Below, one piece after another: positions 33,427 to 45,815 of a stretch of 64,000 bases of DNA (the stretch's first letter is position 1; the number at the start of each line of letters is the position of its first letter). The DNA is from Effrenium voratum (lineage: Eukaryota > Sar > Dinophyceae > Suessiales > Symbiodiniaceae): positions 93,501-157,500 of the forward strand of contig CAUJNA010003090.1 in assembly GCA_963377175.1 (NCBI GenBank). Reading direction: 5' to 3'. Position numbers and translations under genes: made by a program. The notes below the pieces were generated by a model, which made no database searches, was not told where the DNA came from, and saw only the letters and a list, made by a program, of their open reading frames with translations.

Positions 33427-36400
33427 ATGGCCTCGGCCAGCCAAAACACTGACGCCGACACCTGCACTTCCTTGTCCTCGGACTCGTCCTCGTCCTCAGA
33501 TAATGAGAACGGCACAAATGGTAGTGACGCCCCAAGCGACGCCCCACCTGAAGCCAGTGCACTGGCTGAACAAGCTGCTCTGCAACACATAGAGCCGTCC
33601 ATCAGTGTGCGGGGTCCAGATCCAGCTGTTCCCGGCGGCAGTGCGGGCCAGAAGACACGCAGAAAGCGAAAGCAGTCAGAGGCTTCTTGGCTGATGTGTG
33701 GCATGTTTTGCCGGTTCAGTCCAGTCCAGTCCAATCAAACCCAGTGGCCAATTCAACTCAACTCGGTTATGCTCACCAGTCCTCAGTCATCACACTACAA
33801 CTGTGAACGTGTGTGAGGTGTGCACGCCATGAGTCCTTGAGCTGCCTATTCGGTTCTTAGAATCACCCACCCACCTACCAACATTGGCCGCATTCTTGTC
33901 CACAGCTCTATGCCCAGGCTGCTGCAGCTGGCGGGCTGGACACACATGTGCCCTGGCTTGTGTAGTTGGCCTCTCTTCGACATGTTGATTTGGTGTGTGG
34001 TGTGTTTCTTTTAGCTGATGGTTAGTTCAGTTCTTCAGAAATCCAGCTATCAATTTGGGTCTGAACAGATCAGATAACGTAATAATCTCTGTGGCCGCGG
34101 ATCGGAGCCCCTCGAAATTTCTAGGACGATGTGCTCCACGCACCTCCCGGCCCTGACTCCGTCACAGGGCTTGTTGGGTGGCACTACGCGCTCGCAAAGA
34201 AATTGGTGGCCAAGACTGACCCGGCAGCCCTCGCAGTCAAGCTGTCCAAGGTGATCCTCACAAGCGAGTTCAGTGGAATGGGATCTGCTGAGATTGCCCT
34301 TCGTATGGTCATGGATGGTCTTGCCCATGCAGGCATCAGGATCAAGGGACATTTACATTTTTTTGTGGGGGAGATGTATTAGTTGGTTTGGGGAGTTTGG
34401 GGTCGGGGTCGGGGTCTCTTTTAATTTGCAATTTGTGACATATGCCCAATGCCCTGAGGCGTGCCTTTTGGTGATGACCATGAAGTACGTTGTCTGCATG
34501 CTGCCGACAAAGAGCCCACGTGCGTCGGTTTCATGTGCGCCCACTCACATCCGCCAGTGCACATTCATGATGACATCAATGGGCGTCTTTCACGGAGGGC
34601 CCTTCAAGATTTGGAGGCAGCAGAGAAATGGGCCAATGGCCAGCTACAGCATGTTGCTGCCAATGATAAAGCAAAGTTGAGGGATATCGGGGATGATCTG
34701 CTTTGCCGCTACATTGCTGCCCTCGACCGACCTAATGCATTTCTTGGCAAAGCCCTTTGCAGGGAACCCAGCTTTTGGTGGCGTCAATGATTACCACAGT
34801 GCCAAACACACACGACCATTAGTTGGGATGCCTTGACCGGTCTTGATAACTGCGATGAGGTCATATACATGGGACTACATGTCCTTTACCACACACAAGC
34901 TTGCCACTGATGCCTGACGCCTTGTCGATCAATGTGCCTTTGCCGATGTTCAACTTGCATTTTATACGATTCATGTCTATGTCCAGTCTGGCTCTGAGCG
35001 ACCCAACTTTGAGCCTTGGTGCCTTGGTGCCAGTGTTGATTGCCAACCCAGGTAGCCGGGACCGAATGCTATGACTTCAGCAGCGTGGGCACTGGCCGAC
35101 AACTGGTTGGACCAACAAGCAGAACATTAGCAATTTGGATCTCTCAGAGGAAACGGTCAAAAGAGGACTGGATACAGCACTTCGGATGGGTCACGGTTTG
35201 TTCGCATTTGCCAGGTTGTTGTGCATTTGTGATTATGTGTGCACTTCAGTTCAAGGATGCATGGACATTGATTGGTGGTGACGGTGGTGAACTGAACTGA
35301 ACTGATGTCAGTGAGACAGTCAACCAAACCAACATTGTGCAATACTTTTTCTGACTCGACTCTGAATCGTGTGGGTTGGGGTGCAGTCAGCAGCACCACG
35401 GCCGCAGGATCTGCTGATCCATGAGTGCACGCCCCGGTTCAGGGCAAGTATATTGAGAGATCATTTGGGATCCATCTACGACTTCATGTCGTTGCCGCTG
35501 CATGGAGAGACAATTTCTCCTCATCAAGTAGGCTGGGCGGTCGGGCCAGGTTGAAGGGGAGGGGGACATGAAGTTTGACTACAACAAGATGATTTCCTCA
35601 ATGTTTGTTGAGCCCACTGAAAACTGTGCGAGTTACTTTCACGGTGCATCGGTCCGGCATCGGTTACCGACTATCACGACAGGGCAAGTCGGGCAAGTGT
35701 GTAATCAGTTCGTCATCAGCTGGTGATTGTGGTGACGGTGGCAGGATGGCCAGTTCACCGCCCTCGGCGGTACACTATTGGTATTCGACGGGATCGTGTC
35801 ACACTTCCCGACCAGTTCCTTGTTTGAATAGCGTTCCGGTAGTGTTGATTCGGTACTTTAAGGTCCAAGGTCCAAGCCTGGTATTGAATATTGAGGAACA
35901 TATATCTTTTTGAACAAGTGAACAAGCTCATGACATGTTGGTAGTTTGAAGTAGGGCCAGACCTGCTGCCTCCTATCTCAGGCTCAACCTGCTGAAAGAT
36001 CTGCTGATGAAGCCGGTGTTGGACTGTGGCTCGCTTCACCAGGCATCGCCCGATGAGGTGACTCGTTGGAGCATTATGCCATTTCATGGCTGGATTTATC
36101 TATAGTGCAACGTGCAAAGTTCTGACATGGGGACACTTAATGGTTAGTCGTAACAGTAACGAAGAACTGTTGACATGATTGTGGCTTGTTGGGGCTTGGC
36201 TACTTGGCGTCGGCGTGGCTGAAAAAATGCAACGGAGGTGACCCATGCCAAGCGGGAGTTCGTGCGGCAGTACAAGAAAGGCTTTGAGACCGACCCATTC
36301 TTTAGCCCGGCTGCAAAGCAGCGCAGGGTGGAGGAGTACAAAACGATATCCAAGGTGGCAAAATGGCTTGATGAGGGCCGGGAGGTGGTTGCTCGGCCTA

Positions 36401-37408
36401 AATCATATTGGCATTGTGTATTGTGTGTTACCAATTGTTATTCAATACAGTTTGTGGATGTTTCAACATTGTTTGAACCATCAGCTAACTGCGAATCGTT
36501 CATTGATGGACCATGATGACACTCGCTGTAAACATGTCCCCTCATGTCCTGTAACTGTACATTTACTTTTGCTATGCAAGTTGGACTATAATTATGTTGA
36601 TATGTTGTGGTTTTAAGTTTTACGGGTTTGTTTGTTTGCCGGGGTGGGGAACCCGCCAGATGTTTTTGAACATGACAGCTGTAAGCCGGGCACCCCTTTC
36701 AATCAACCCTTTCCTACTTCACCAGTCACCAGTCACCAATGTTGGTTTTGGATTTGACCAATGACCAATGTGTCAACCCTTAGATGGGGTCCACATTGCT
36801 TATTGGTTTGTCCTGTCCGACCGCCCCTGTTCTTTTTTTCCAGAAATTTTACATGACCTGACAGACATGGCACATGGTTAAATCAACTGTTCAGAAAATT
36901 GGCTGGTTATACACCGGTTACACTTACACGGTTACGGCACGGCTACAGGGAGGGAGGCGGAGGTTGTACACATATATGCAACGTGAGGCAGTGAATTTGG
37001 AACAGCGACCTGGGAGCCACTGCATTGCTGGGTGGCTGTGCCCTACGCTCCTGCGTGGTGGCTCGATGTGGCTCCTCCGTAAGGGAGTGCCATTGATGGG
37101 GAAGGAGCTGGCTCGTGCATCAACCCATAACATGGCCGCCCATTTGTGTATCCCAACAACTGATCCCTGGCCTGTATCCCATCGTCACCGAATCCACCTA
37201 TTCACATTCACACAATTGTCAGGACCTCTTCGGGGTGATGGCTGTGCCGGTACCTGGACGAACTCACCAACACACCCGAGAGATGTTTAGCCACATGCCG
37301 GAGCTGAGTGAGCGGACAATCCGCAGTTTGACAGGTAACGGCATGCATGTTGCTACCCTTGGCACACTGATGATGTGTGTGCTGCAAGAGGTCCGTAAGA
37401 AAGCTTGA
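33427..37408 (+). CDS. C5 cytosine DNA methyltransferase-like protein, with apparent frameshift
   Basis: Start ATG at 33427 (GCAGCCATGG). Exons: 33427-33681, 33906-33947, 34125-34347, 34459-~34755, 35052-~35181, ~35387-~35640, ~35983-36090, ~36238-36400, ~36941-37150, 37223-37408 (stop). The N-terminus is Ser/Asp-rich and basic. Candidate methyltransferase motifs in order: SEFSGMGSAEIAL (motif I, FxGxG), AGTECYDFSSVG (motif IV, with the Cys where the catalytic Cys would be), IHECTPRF (motif VI region) and GNGMHVATLG (motif X, GNSV-like). Expected role: AdoMet-dependent DNA cytosine methylation, or a relative in a retroelement or gene family. A stop at 35552-35554 with the protein-like sequence continuing in the +1 frame (DMKFDYNKMISSMFVEP) suggests a frameshift, so it may be a pseudogene. 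Confidence 0.65.
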
Positions 37409-37759
37409 GTGAGATTTTGAAGCCGAACAAAGCAGCTGGTGGCTTGTGTACACAGGGCTTTGAGACACACAGGGCTTGGACAGACGAGTTGAGTTTGAGT
37501 TAGTTGGTTGGACCAATTAAATCATGGCTTGCGCGAAGTTGAGAGTTGGACATGTTGGACCGGGGACCAGTGACCAGATGGCATAGTGTGTTTGATAGGT
37601 GTCAGAGTCATGGTGACCGACTATGACATGATTCACTGACTGTCAGACTTGTGTTCTTAATTACTATGCAGCTGCCCATCGGTTCAGGTTGCTTGGGGCT
37701 TTCGGGGGCCCTTTGGCGCTCTGAGCCTTTGCGGGGCGTTTCACTCACGGCCCTCCTTC
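37409..37759. other. Short intergenic gap
   Basis: Separates a stop codon at 37408 from the next start at 37760. No promoter element was recognised, as expected in dinoflagellates. Confidence 0.5.
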
Positions 37760-40700
37760 ATGGATGCGGACCATTTCGACACAGCTGGCCTGGTGACAGA
37801 TGCGAGCGCATGTGGCAATGCCGCGAATGCTGGTCAAGTTATTTGCACCATTTGCGGAGATCCGATGTCCCACGCTGACCTGGTTGCTGCCCAAAAGGAT
37901 CACTTGATGAAGGTGTGCGAACAGGAGGGGGAAATGATTCAGAGAAATTCAGAGTCAGATCATGAAAGCATAAGGTTGGCAACACAATTGAATGTGATCT
38001 TTGCAAAGTCCCAATTCCCTCCCACCCCACCCCACCATCATGCAACAGTTGAACCACTGTTGTTCTCATTGCTGAGTGGGTATGCCGGGCATGCGGCATG
38101 AGTACCTACTGTTTGCACTGACAACTGACAGGTTGCTTGCTTATGTTTGTTTGCTGTGTTGGCTTGGCCCACACTTTAGAAACATGCCAGATGTTTGATG
38201 CCAGATGCCAGTCCCTGGCCCTGTCAGGATCGCAAAGCATACCGGTCCCTTCTGGGTCAGGCCCGCGAAGCCGGACGTCTTGACAAGATCGCCCTCACGA
38301 GAAGGACTGATCCTAAAACGTTCAGCATCATGGTCTTGGAGTTCCGCGAAAAGCCCCTTGTCAGGGACGGTCAAGGGACAGTCAGGGTTTCTCAACTTCC
38401 CATGTTTCTCGCGAATCATGGAAGCGTTGCAACTTTTGACAGGGGCGGGCCGGCGCCGGACATTCAAACATGGTAGGAGGCTCCATGAGGCTCCATGAGA
38501 TACCCAGTCCAGTGGCCCATAGAAGTGCTTCAGCCCACCACATGTACACGAGCACCTATCAGGCATGCATGCCTTTGGAACACGAACTGTCAGCCAAGCC
38601 TTGCTCGCGGCCAAGGTGCGCGAGCAAGGGCCGTGGAAGCGCGAGGCCAAAGTTTGACTTCGCCAGCTTCTACACTCAACTGGAGAAGGGGCATCGGTCA
38701 GCAACTGGCTCCAGACAGGCTGGACAGCTTGGTGGCTTTTCAACAAAGGGAGTGGGAGTGGGAGTCCGCATTTTTGAGCCGTGGCGGTGGGAGCTACAAA
38801 CCATTTGTCATTTGTGTGCTGGTCGGGAGTTTGGTGACAGCTCAAATTCCCAAAAGTTGGGTGAGTCAGAACCACAGCTGTGTTGCAGGTCATGAAGGTG
38901 TTTGCTGACTATGTGAAGCATTATCAAGAGCTGCCTTACCCCTTGACGCTGACGAAACAGCAAGTGCCTCGGCCAAGTTTTGGGATTCTTTGTTGCAGGG
39001 AAGGGAGTGCCATACTTCCACTGTGCCATTGGCAGTCTTGAGCTTGAATCCCATTCCCCAACATAGATTCAGATTCAGATATGTCCGTGTGTTCAGTATC
39101 ACTGCACATCATGTTGTTGCATTAAGCAAACTGCCGGACCGGCCAAGGCGGCGAACCGCTGGGCAAAAGAAAGGGCCAGCGGAACTGTGAAGAAAGACAC
39201 AGTGAGGGCTCCAGATGAGAATGGGCTTCCCACTGGAGAACTCGTCACTGGTCTGAGTTTCTGAATCTTGTGAATACTTTTTGAATGAGGTATCCAGCTT
39301 GTTGTTTGTTTCTCTGAATCATATTGAATCGTTGTCATAGTCGATAGAACCTGAACCACTACTAGACAATTTATTTTAGTTGTATCCGCTTGGTTGGTCT
39401 TCTCTCAGATCACCCGCCTGGCCGTGACCGTTGAAGACTACGTGGACAGCGGGAACTACACGGATTCCAAGCAGGTGCTGCAGTGCGGGCATCGGAGGGA
39501 CCGGCCGACGGCTTGCCAGTTGGACGACTTCAAGGATCCTGGTTGTGGCCGGATCGTGTTGCAGACTCACATGTTTATTCTTCTTCTGAAAACATGATTT
39601 GACCTTACCTTGTTCACTGCCACTGAGCAGTTCGAGAACTGGTTATGTTTTGACATTGTGATAACAGGACTGTCACAGCTTTCCTTCAGTGTCTCGAGGA
39701 CGCCTACCAGAAAGCATCGGTGGATGACTTGATGCTGGAGGACCCGTTCAATCCTACATCTAAGCCTGCCCAAGGTGATGGCGCTGGCGGTGGTGGCGGC
39801 GCCAAATCTGGGCAAGTTGCTCTCAGTGGGCCTTCGGATTGCCCCGGCGCTCCCAAGAACCCGAAGAGACCACCTAAAGTGAAGAACCTTCAGGTGGCTC
39901 GGCTCGTCCTTCGTTGGTTTCGTCAGGGTGGGACAAGGATGGTGTGATAAGATAGTGTGATGAGTGTGAAGGCTTGATCTTGTCCATGATTGTAAGAAGA
40001 ATCTATTATTCCATTGCACGCCAAACAGGTGGCATGTTGAAATAGTTCCCATATGTATGTCAGGCATCCAATTTTCCAATGGACGTGTTTTACCTTACAT
40101 CGGATCGTCGGATCGGAGTCCGATTCGTATTCCTGGTCAATGATCACTGCGGTACTGAACAATGTTGGGTCAGGGTCACATCACAATGACATTGATCAGC
40201 CCCATGATTGCCATATATGTAGGATCTATTGACGTATTATGGTTGCTGCAAGGTCCAGATCGAGAAGAACAAGATCACAACCCAGCCCTTGTTCTCAGAC
40301 ACGCTGGCATTGGTTGGGGCGGTGCAGGCTGCAATCGCAGAGTCGATGGCTCTTCTGGAGAAGGACGGCGAGCTTGACGGCCAAGACCTGCAGGTCAGCA
40401 ACCTTGCGCTGAACCCCGAAATCCTGGCGAGCAGCCCAAAGCTTGTGCTCAAGCTGCGGATTGTGTTGGCGCGGCTGCTCTTTTGCCCCTCGGCCAAGGA
40501 CGTGGCTGAGTTCCCTTCGGATGATAGCCGGATGGAGGTGTTGACTCAGCTGGTGGATGCTGATCCATTCCTGGGCCAGCTCGCAGAGCTGAAGGTCCAG
40601 CACAGCCTTGTCGACCTCCCCGCTGTGAAGAAGGAACGTGAGGAGTGGAAGAGCAAGGTTCTCACTGTTCCTTGACAGCATCAGGGTTTGTGGGCTGTCC

Positions 40701-43700
40701 AAGGCTTCCAGTGGTTTGTGCTTAATTGGGATGCTTTTGGCCTTGGTAGTTGGTGATCCGCTTTCTCTGAGGAGGAAGATGCCAAGAAGTACTTGGATGA
40801 TCACAAGGGCCACATGCAGAACCTCAAGAAGGTTGTGGCCTCTTTGACTTCGGTGAAGAAGGACTATGAGAGCGAGAAGAAGGAGCTGGAGAAAGCATCA
40901 TGGCTGAAGTGCAGTTGACCTTGGTGTTTTAACAGCGGTTTGGTTTGGTTGGTTTCAATTATTTCTTGGGGTTGTCAATGAAGTTGTCAAGGTCAGTATG
41001 AGGTGGGAGTCGGCAGCCAGCCGGAGTCATTAACAACACCATGTCAAGCTATGCTAGTTGCATTGTGGGTTCCTGTGAGTGCGCATGGCCATCTTGTGTT
41101 GCTGAGGCACGCGAGCTGGCCATCAAAAAGGAGAACCAGCGGAGGCTCGCGCAGGAGAAGAAGGAGAAGACGGCATCTTGGCTCGTGGTCAGTGGTCGCC
41201 ATACATTGACGTAAGGCAGATATTTTCCAAACTAGACTCCTTGCTCATAAATACATGGTCATTAATACTAACACATCATAAATCCTCAATATTGCCCATA
41301 GTGATAATTCCGATTGGTTCATTAAATTACTTCACATTTTTTCAGGGCCCATCAAACTCCGCTAAGGCACTGGAGCGTGCTGCGAGGAAGAGGGAGCGGG
41401 AGGAGGCGGAGGCGGGGGAGCCAGACGCTGCTGCCGTGGAGAAGGTCACCAGGCAGCGGAGGATGAAACAGGTCGACATCACGGAGGATGACGCGCCGGT
41501 GATGAAGACCATGGCGAAGTTCCCGATGCACCGCCGCATCGCGGTTTTGCATCTGGATGATGGGGACGCGGGCATGCACCGCTGCATCGCCAACGGCGAC
41601 CCGTTCATCCTCCGCCCGAAGAAGGGGAAGAGCTTCCTGAAGTCTGTGGCATCTTCACATGATTGATGCTGCTTTTTGAGAGTTGGTAGTTGGTGGGCCG
41701 GGCCGCTCCAGTATTTTGAGCTCAGCTGTCAGCTGTTCATCAATGTGATGAGATGGTTCGATACCAACACAAGGCGAAGTCCGAACCCATTGGTGCACAT
41801 TACACATAATGTGTTTTAACATGATGTCATGTCATAGTTGGGTTGTTTCTATTTTGTTTTGAGAGGGGAGGGTGGTCTGGGCCTGGGCCCAATCTAAGGC
41901 ATCAGACTGGAAGGCGGCGGAATCTGGACTCAACAGCCTTGTGCAGGGCTTCGCCGCTAAGTTCGAGGAGCACCGCGAGTTGTCCCGCGACAAGGGCCAG
42001 CCTGTGCAAAGGACTTCGCTTCCGTGCCCCTCGGATGATGACGCGATCTCCACGTTGGTGCAGGCAGGCAATCGGTTAAGCCATTGTTGATGTACTACAT
42101 GATGACCAATTTGGCCAATGGCCATCAGATGTCTGATGTGATACTGCCAGATGCTGATGCAGATGCCAGATGCAGATGCCAGATGCATTCAGCCCATCAC
42201 CGATTCCACCAATGTGTGTTAAGCAACTTGTGTAGCAAGTGACTCACTCCACACTCCACACTGCACAACTGTGTATTGCTGCAGGCGGTGCAGTCGACAA
42301 TCACACCGCCTGACGACTTCGAAGATGAGTGGCTCACACTGGAGGTCGACACCATGAAGAAGTTCTTTGACACGGGGATGCTTGTTTGAATGAAGCAAAT
42401 ATTTCAAGGCAACCTTCAACCACCGGATGCCCGTACCATGATTTAACATTGGCCACGGTCTGCCACACACTGTGGCAACATTGGTTTGACCCAGTAACCA
42501 ACCCCTGTGCTGCTTTTTGTTGGCCATTGATCACCTGAAGGAACTTTGGCCATGCGGACCCGGTGCTGAATGAGATGTTCAGGCCTACCTTTTCAGCATT
42601 GTCGCACAGCACCTCGTATTGCGGGGTGGAGTCCAACCTGCTGGGCTCGTTGAGGGTTCAGCACACTGGCGGGCGGCTACTTGCGGTTGCCCGACCTTCG
42701 GAGGCCCGTTTGGGCCCTGGATGCCAAGACATGATGAAACTGCATTTGACTCAGTGGCACAATCCATACTGTGTTAAGTACACATAATGCGATCCATGAA
42801 TCCATGATGATGCATTGCATTTGCGTACGATTTCGGCCGGCAGGTGGCTGAGTTCATCGAAGATGAGAACATCCCAGCTCTTCTGGACTTCCTCAAGGAA
42901 TCGGTTTGGGCGGGCAGGGCTCAACTGGTTCAATGGATTTCTTTCATTAGTTCATTTCCCTTTAGTTTCATTCCCTGTGCCGCACAGTGCCCTTTGAAGA
43001 CCACCATGATGACCCAGAAATGGTTGTTAATGTGATGAACGGGGGTGTCAAGTGCAATCGCAACTACCTCTCGGGATGGCCCAAACAGGACACCACGCCA
43101 ACCTCGCTGGCAGCATCGCCGGCTTCGGTGCCGAGTTTTGCTGTTGCTCAGATACTTCCAGGGGACGTGGTGTGCTTGCCCTTCGCCTTCTACTTTTTTG
43201 AGCGCGCCATCAATCAAGACTCCATCACCGTGAAGGCCCGTATCAGGGTTGTTGCTTCGGAACGCACTGATACAGGACACATGCATAAGTAATGATCCCT
43301 GGTAGGCCCTGGTAAGCCAACTTGTGGCACATCGAATCGGTATGCCATTCCTGGTGCATCGAATACGCCTTGCGATGGCTAGATGGCTAGGTCAATCAGT
43401 CTTGTATATATTTCCTTTGGTTCAGGGCCAGGGCTAATCCTATTCTCAGCCACAAGCAACGGCGTCAGGCGTCCATTGTGGGCTCTGAGGGGCTAGGGTT
43501 GGTTATTCATCTTGTTCCTTGCCAGGTGCCTCTCAATTTTGTCAGCGCTGCTCGGATGGACGACTTCAACATCCTCGTGAAGCAGCTACCGGAGTCCGTA
43601 CCGATGCAGGCAATCACATACGGGCTGCAACAGGTGATGGCCAATGCCAACCGCTCTTCTGGCTCTGGCAAAGCATCAGCCGCAGCAACGTTGCAGGACA

Positions 43701-45088
43701 CGCAGCCCGCTGGTGAGGAGGCGACGGTGAAGATCAAGCATGAGGTGGATGATCCGGCGTTTGCGAAGCAGGCTCCGGAGAAGCAGACCGAGGAGGATTT
43801 GGCGCGACAGAGAGCAGCTGAGGAGAAGCAGAAAGAGGAGGATGCGGCGGCGCTGCAGAAAGCAGCTGAGGAGAAGCAGAAACAGGAGGATGTGGCGGCG
43901 CTGCAAAAAGCAGCTGAGGAGGAGAAGCAGAAACATGAGGATGCGGCACTGCAGAAAGCAGCTGAGGATCAGGAGAAGCAGAAAGAGGAGGATGTGGCGG
44001 CGCTGCAAAAAGCAGCTGAGGAGAAGCAGAAACAGGAGGATGTGGCACTGCAGAAAGCAGCTGAGGAGAAGGAGAAGCAGAATCAGGAGAGTGCGGCGCT
44101 GCAGAAAGCAGCTGAGGATCAGGAGAAGCAGGAGGATGCGGTGCTGCATAAAGCAGCTGAGGAGCAGGAGAAGCAGACACAGGAGGATGCGGCGCTGCAG
44201 AAAGCAGCGGAGGAGAATCAGAAACAGGAGGATGCGGCGCTGCAGAAAGCAGCTGAGGAGCAGAAGAAGCAGAACCAGGAGGATGTGGCTGTGGCGCTGC
44301 AAAAAGCAGCTGAGGATAAGCAGAAACAGGAGGCACTACAAAAAACAGATGCTGAGGAGAAGCTGAGGCTGGCTGAAGAGAAGCAGACAGCAGAGGCGGC
44401 GCTGCAGAGAGCAGCTGAGGCGAAGGAGAATCAGAAAGAGGAGGATGCGGCGCTGCAGAAATCAGCTGAGGAGAAGCAGAAAGAGGATGATTCGGCGCTG
44501 CTGATAGCAGCTGAGGAGAAGCAGAAAGAAGAGGCGGAGAAGCATAAAAGGGAGGATGCGCTGCAGAGAGCAGCTGAGGAGAAGCAGAAAGAAGATTCGG
44601 CGCTGCAGAAAGCAGCTGAAGAGAATCAGAAAGAGGAGGATGTGTTGCTGCAGAAAGCAGCAGCTGAGGAGAAGCAGAAACAAAAGGCGGCGCTGCAGAA
44701 AGCAGCTGAGGATGCAGCTGAGGAGAAGGAGAAAGGAGAGGCGTTGCTGCAGAAAGCATCAGCTGAGGAGAAGCAGAAACAAAAGGCGGCGCTGCAGAAA
44801 GGAGCTGAGGATGCAGCTGAGGAGAAGGCGAAAGGAGAGGCGTTGCTGCAGAAAGCAGCTGAGGAGAAGCATAAACAAAAGGCGGCGCTGCAGAAAGCAG
44901 CTGAGGATGCAGCTGAGGAGAAGGAGAAAGGAGAGGCGGCGCTGCAGAAAGCAGCTGATGATGCAGCTGAGGAGAAGAAGAAAGGAGAGGCGTTGCTGCA
45001 GACATCAGCTGAGGAGAAGAAAGGAGATGTGGTGCTGCGCAAAGCAGCTGAGGAGAAACGTGCAACTCAGCAGGCGCCGGCAGCGTGA
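37760..45088 (+). CDS. Long multi-exon gene with C-terminal coiled-coil repeats
   Basis: Start ATG 37760. Exons: 37760-37912, 38228-~38460, ~38935-39000, 39409-~39580, 39668-~39893, 40253-40657, 40772-40894, ~41108-41172, 41346-~41640, ~41895-42066, 42285-~42385, ~42549-42712, 42844-~42927, ~42988-43236, 43526-45088 (stop). The first exon has CTICGDPM, a possible half zinc site. The middle is helical and charged. The last exon has about 70 ordinary codons, then ~430 codons of repeats based on ALQKAAEEKQKQEDA, 45 bp or 15 codons per unit with one- to six-codon length variation, almost surely a long coiled coil. Third-codon positions are nearly uniform among units, indicating recent repeat expansion. 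Exons at ~38.5-39.0 kb are uncertain. No catalytic domain is recognised. Confidence 0.6.
43800..45070 (+). repeat. In-frame 45 bp coding repeat
   Basis: GCGCTGCAGAAAGCAGCTGA recurs every 39-51 bp, always by whole codons, in the last exon. The antisense frames (LLLLLSCFLQRR and QLLSAAPPLL types) are shadows of it. Confidence 0.95.
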
Positions 45089-45359
45089 ACATTCGGTTTG
45101 AATTGATTCCCCTTTTCCCCTACTACACATCACACATGTTGCATACTACTACTACAAACTACAACCACAACCACTGGGTTTCCAGACTCACTCCATGTGA
45201 CATTTTGAGGTTGTGTTACGTTCATCTTTTTTGGGTTTGGGTGAAGCAAGCAGAGGGGCCTATAATTCTATGTTTGTAGACTGTGTGACGAAATACTGCA
45301 GCAAACGAAGTCCGACAAGCTTGATTCAGGACATGCATTTTTAGGACATACTTTTTTGG

Positions 45360-45815
45360 TTGATGCAACTTATGCAATGCCCAGTGACTGTGTTGGGAAA
45401 TTACTTGACTCGGGCGGAGGCAGATGATCCTGATGATGCCCAAAGAAAGAGGCCAAAGCTTCACCAACGTGAAGGGCCTACTGACGAGGCCATATGTGGT
45501 AAAAAAAATGTTTTGTTGGTCATGAGTGATTCGGTCAACCACGATGCAAAGCCAAGCATTTTTGTCCAGGCGTTGAAAGCTTTGTCGGTGGAATCCCTGG
45601 CGAAGATGACCGTCCCGAACCTGAAGGCCAAAATCCTTGAGCTTTCGGGTGACGAGAGCTTGAAGGCCAAGACGAAATGTATGAAAAAATCTGATTTGGT
45701 TGCCATGTGTGCCAACCTCGTTGCCGAGCTGAGCCAGAACAAGAAAATAAATGAGTTCATGTTCAAGCGCTCAGCGTGTGCAGAGTTGCCACCTGCAAAA
45801 AAGCAGGCTCTGTAG
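45360..45815 (+). CDS. Small ORF with SAP-like segment
   Basis: Open frame of 151 codons; ATG at 45363 is the first true ATG near the start. The acidic N-terminus has RKRPKLH, like a nuclear localisation signal. The segment LAKMTVPNLKAKILELSGD followed by MKKSDLVAMCANLVAEL resembles a SAP helix pair and echoes the SAP exon at 1752. It follows the stop at 45088 by 270 bp on the same strand, so it may be an independent single-exon gene or a terminal exon. Function not recognised. Confidence 0.45.
   Translation: MMQLMQCPVTVLGNYLTRAEADDPDDAQRKRPKLHQREGPTDEAICGKKNVLLVMSDSVNHDAKPSIFVQALKALSVESLAKMTVPNLKAKILELSGDESLKAKTKCMKKSDLVAMCANLVAELSQNKKINEFMFKRSACAELPPAKKQAL

Noticed and set aside
41738..41775. 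GGTTCGATACC resembling a tRNA B box
   Set aside because: No paired T stem, anticodon arm or A box around it.
43734..45092. 452-codon minus frame (QLLSAAPPLL type)
   Set aside because: Antisense shadow of the in-frame coiled-coil repeat.
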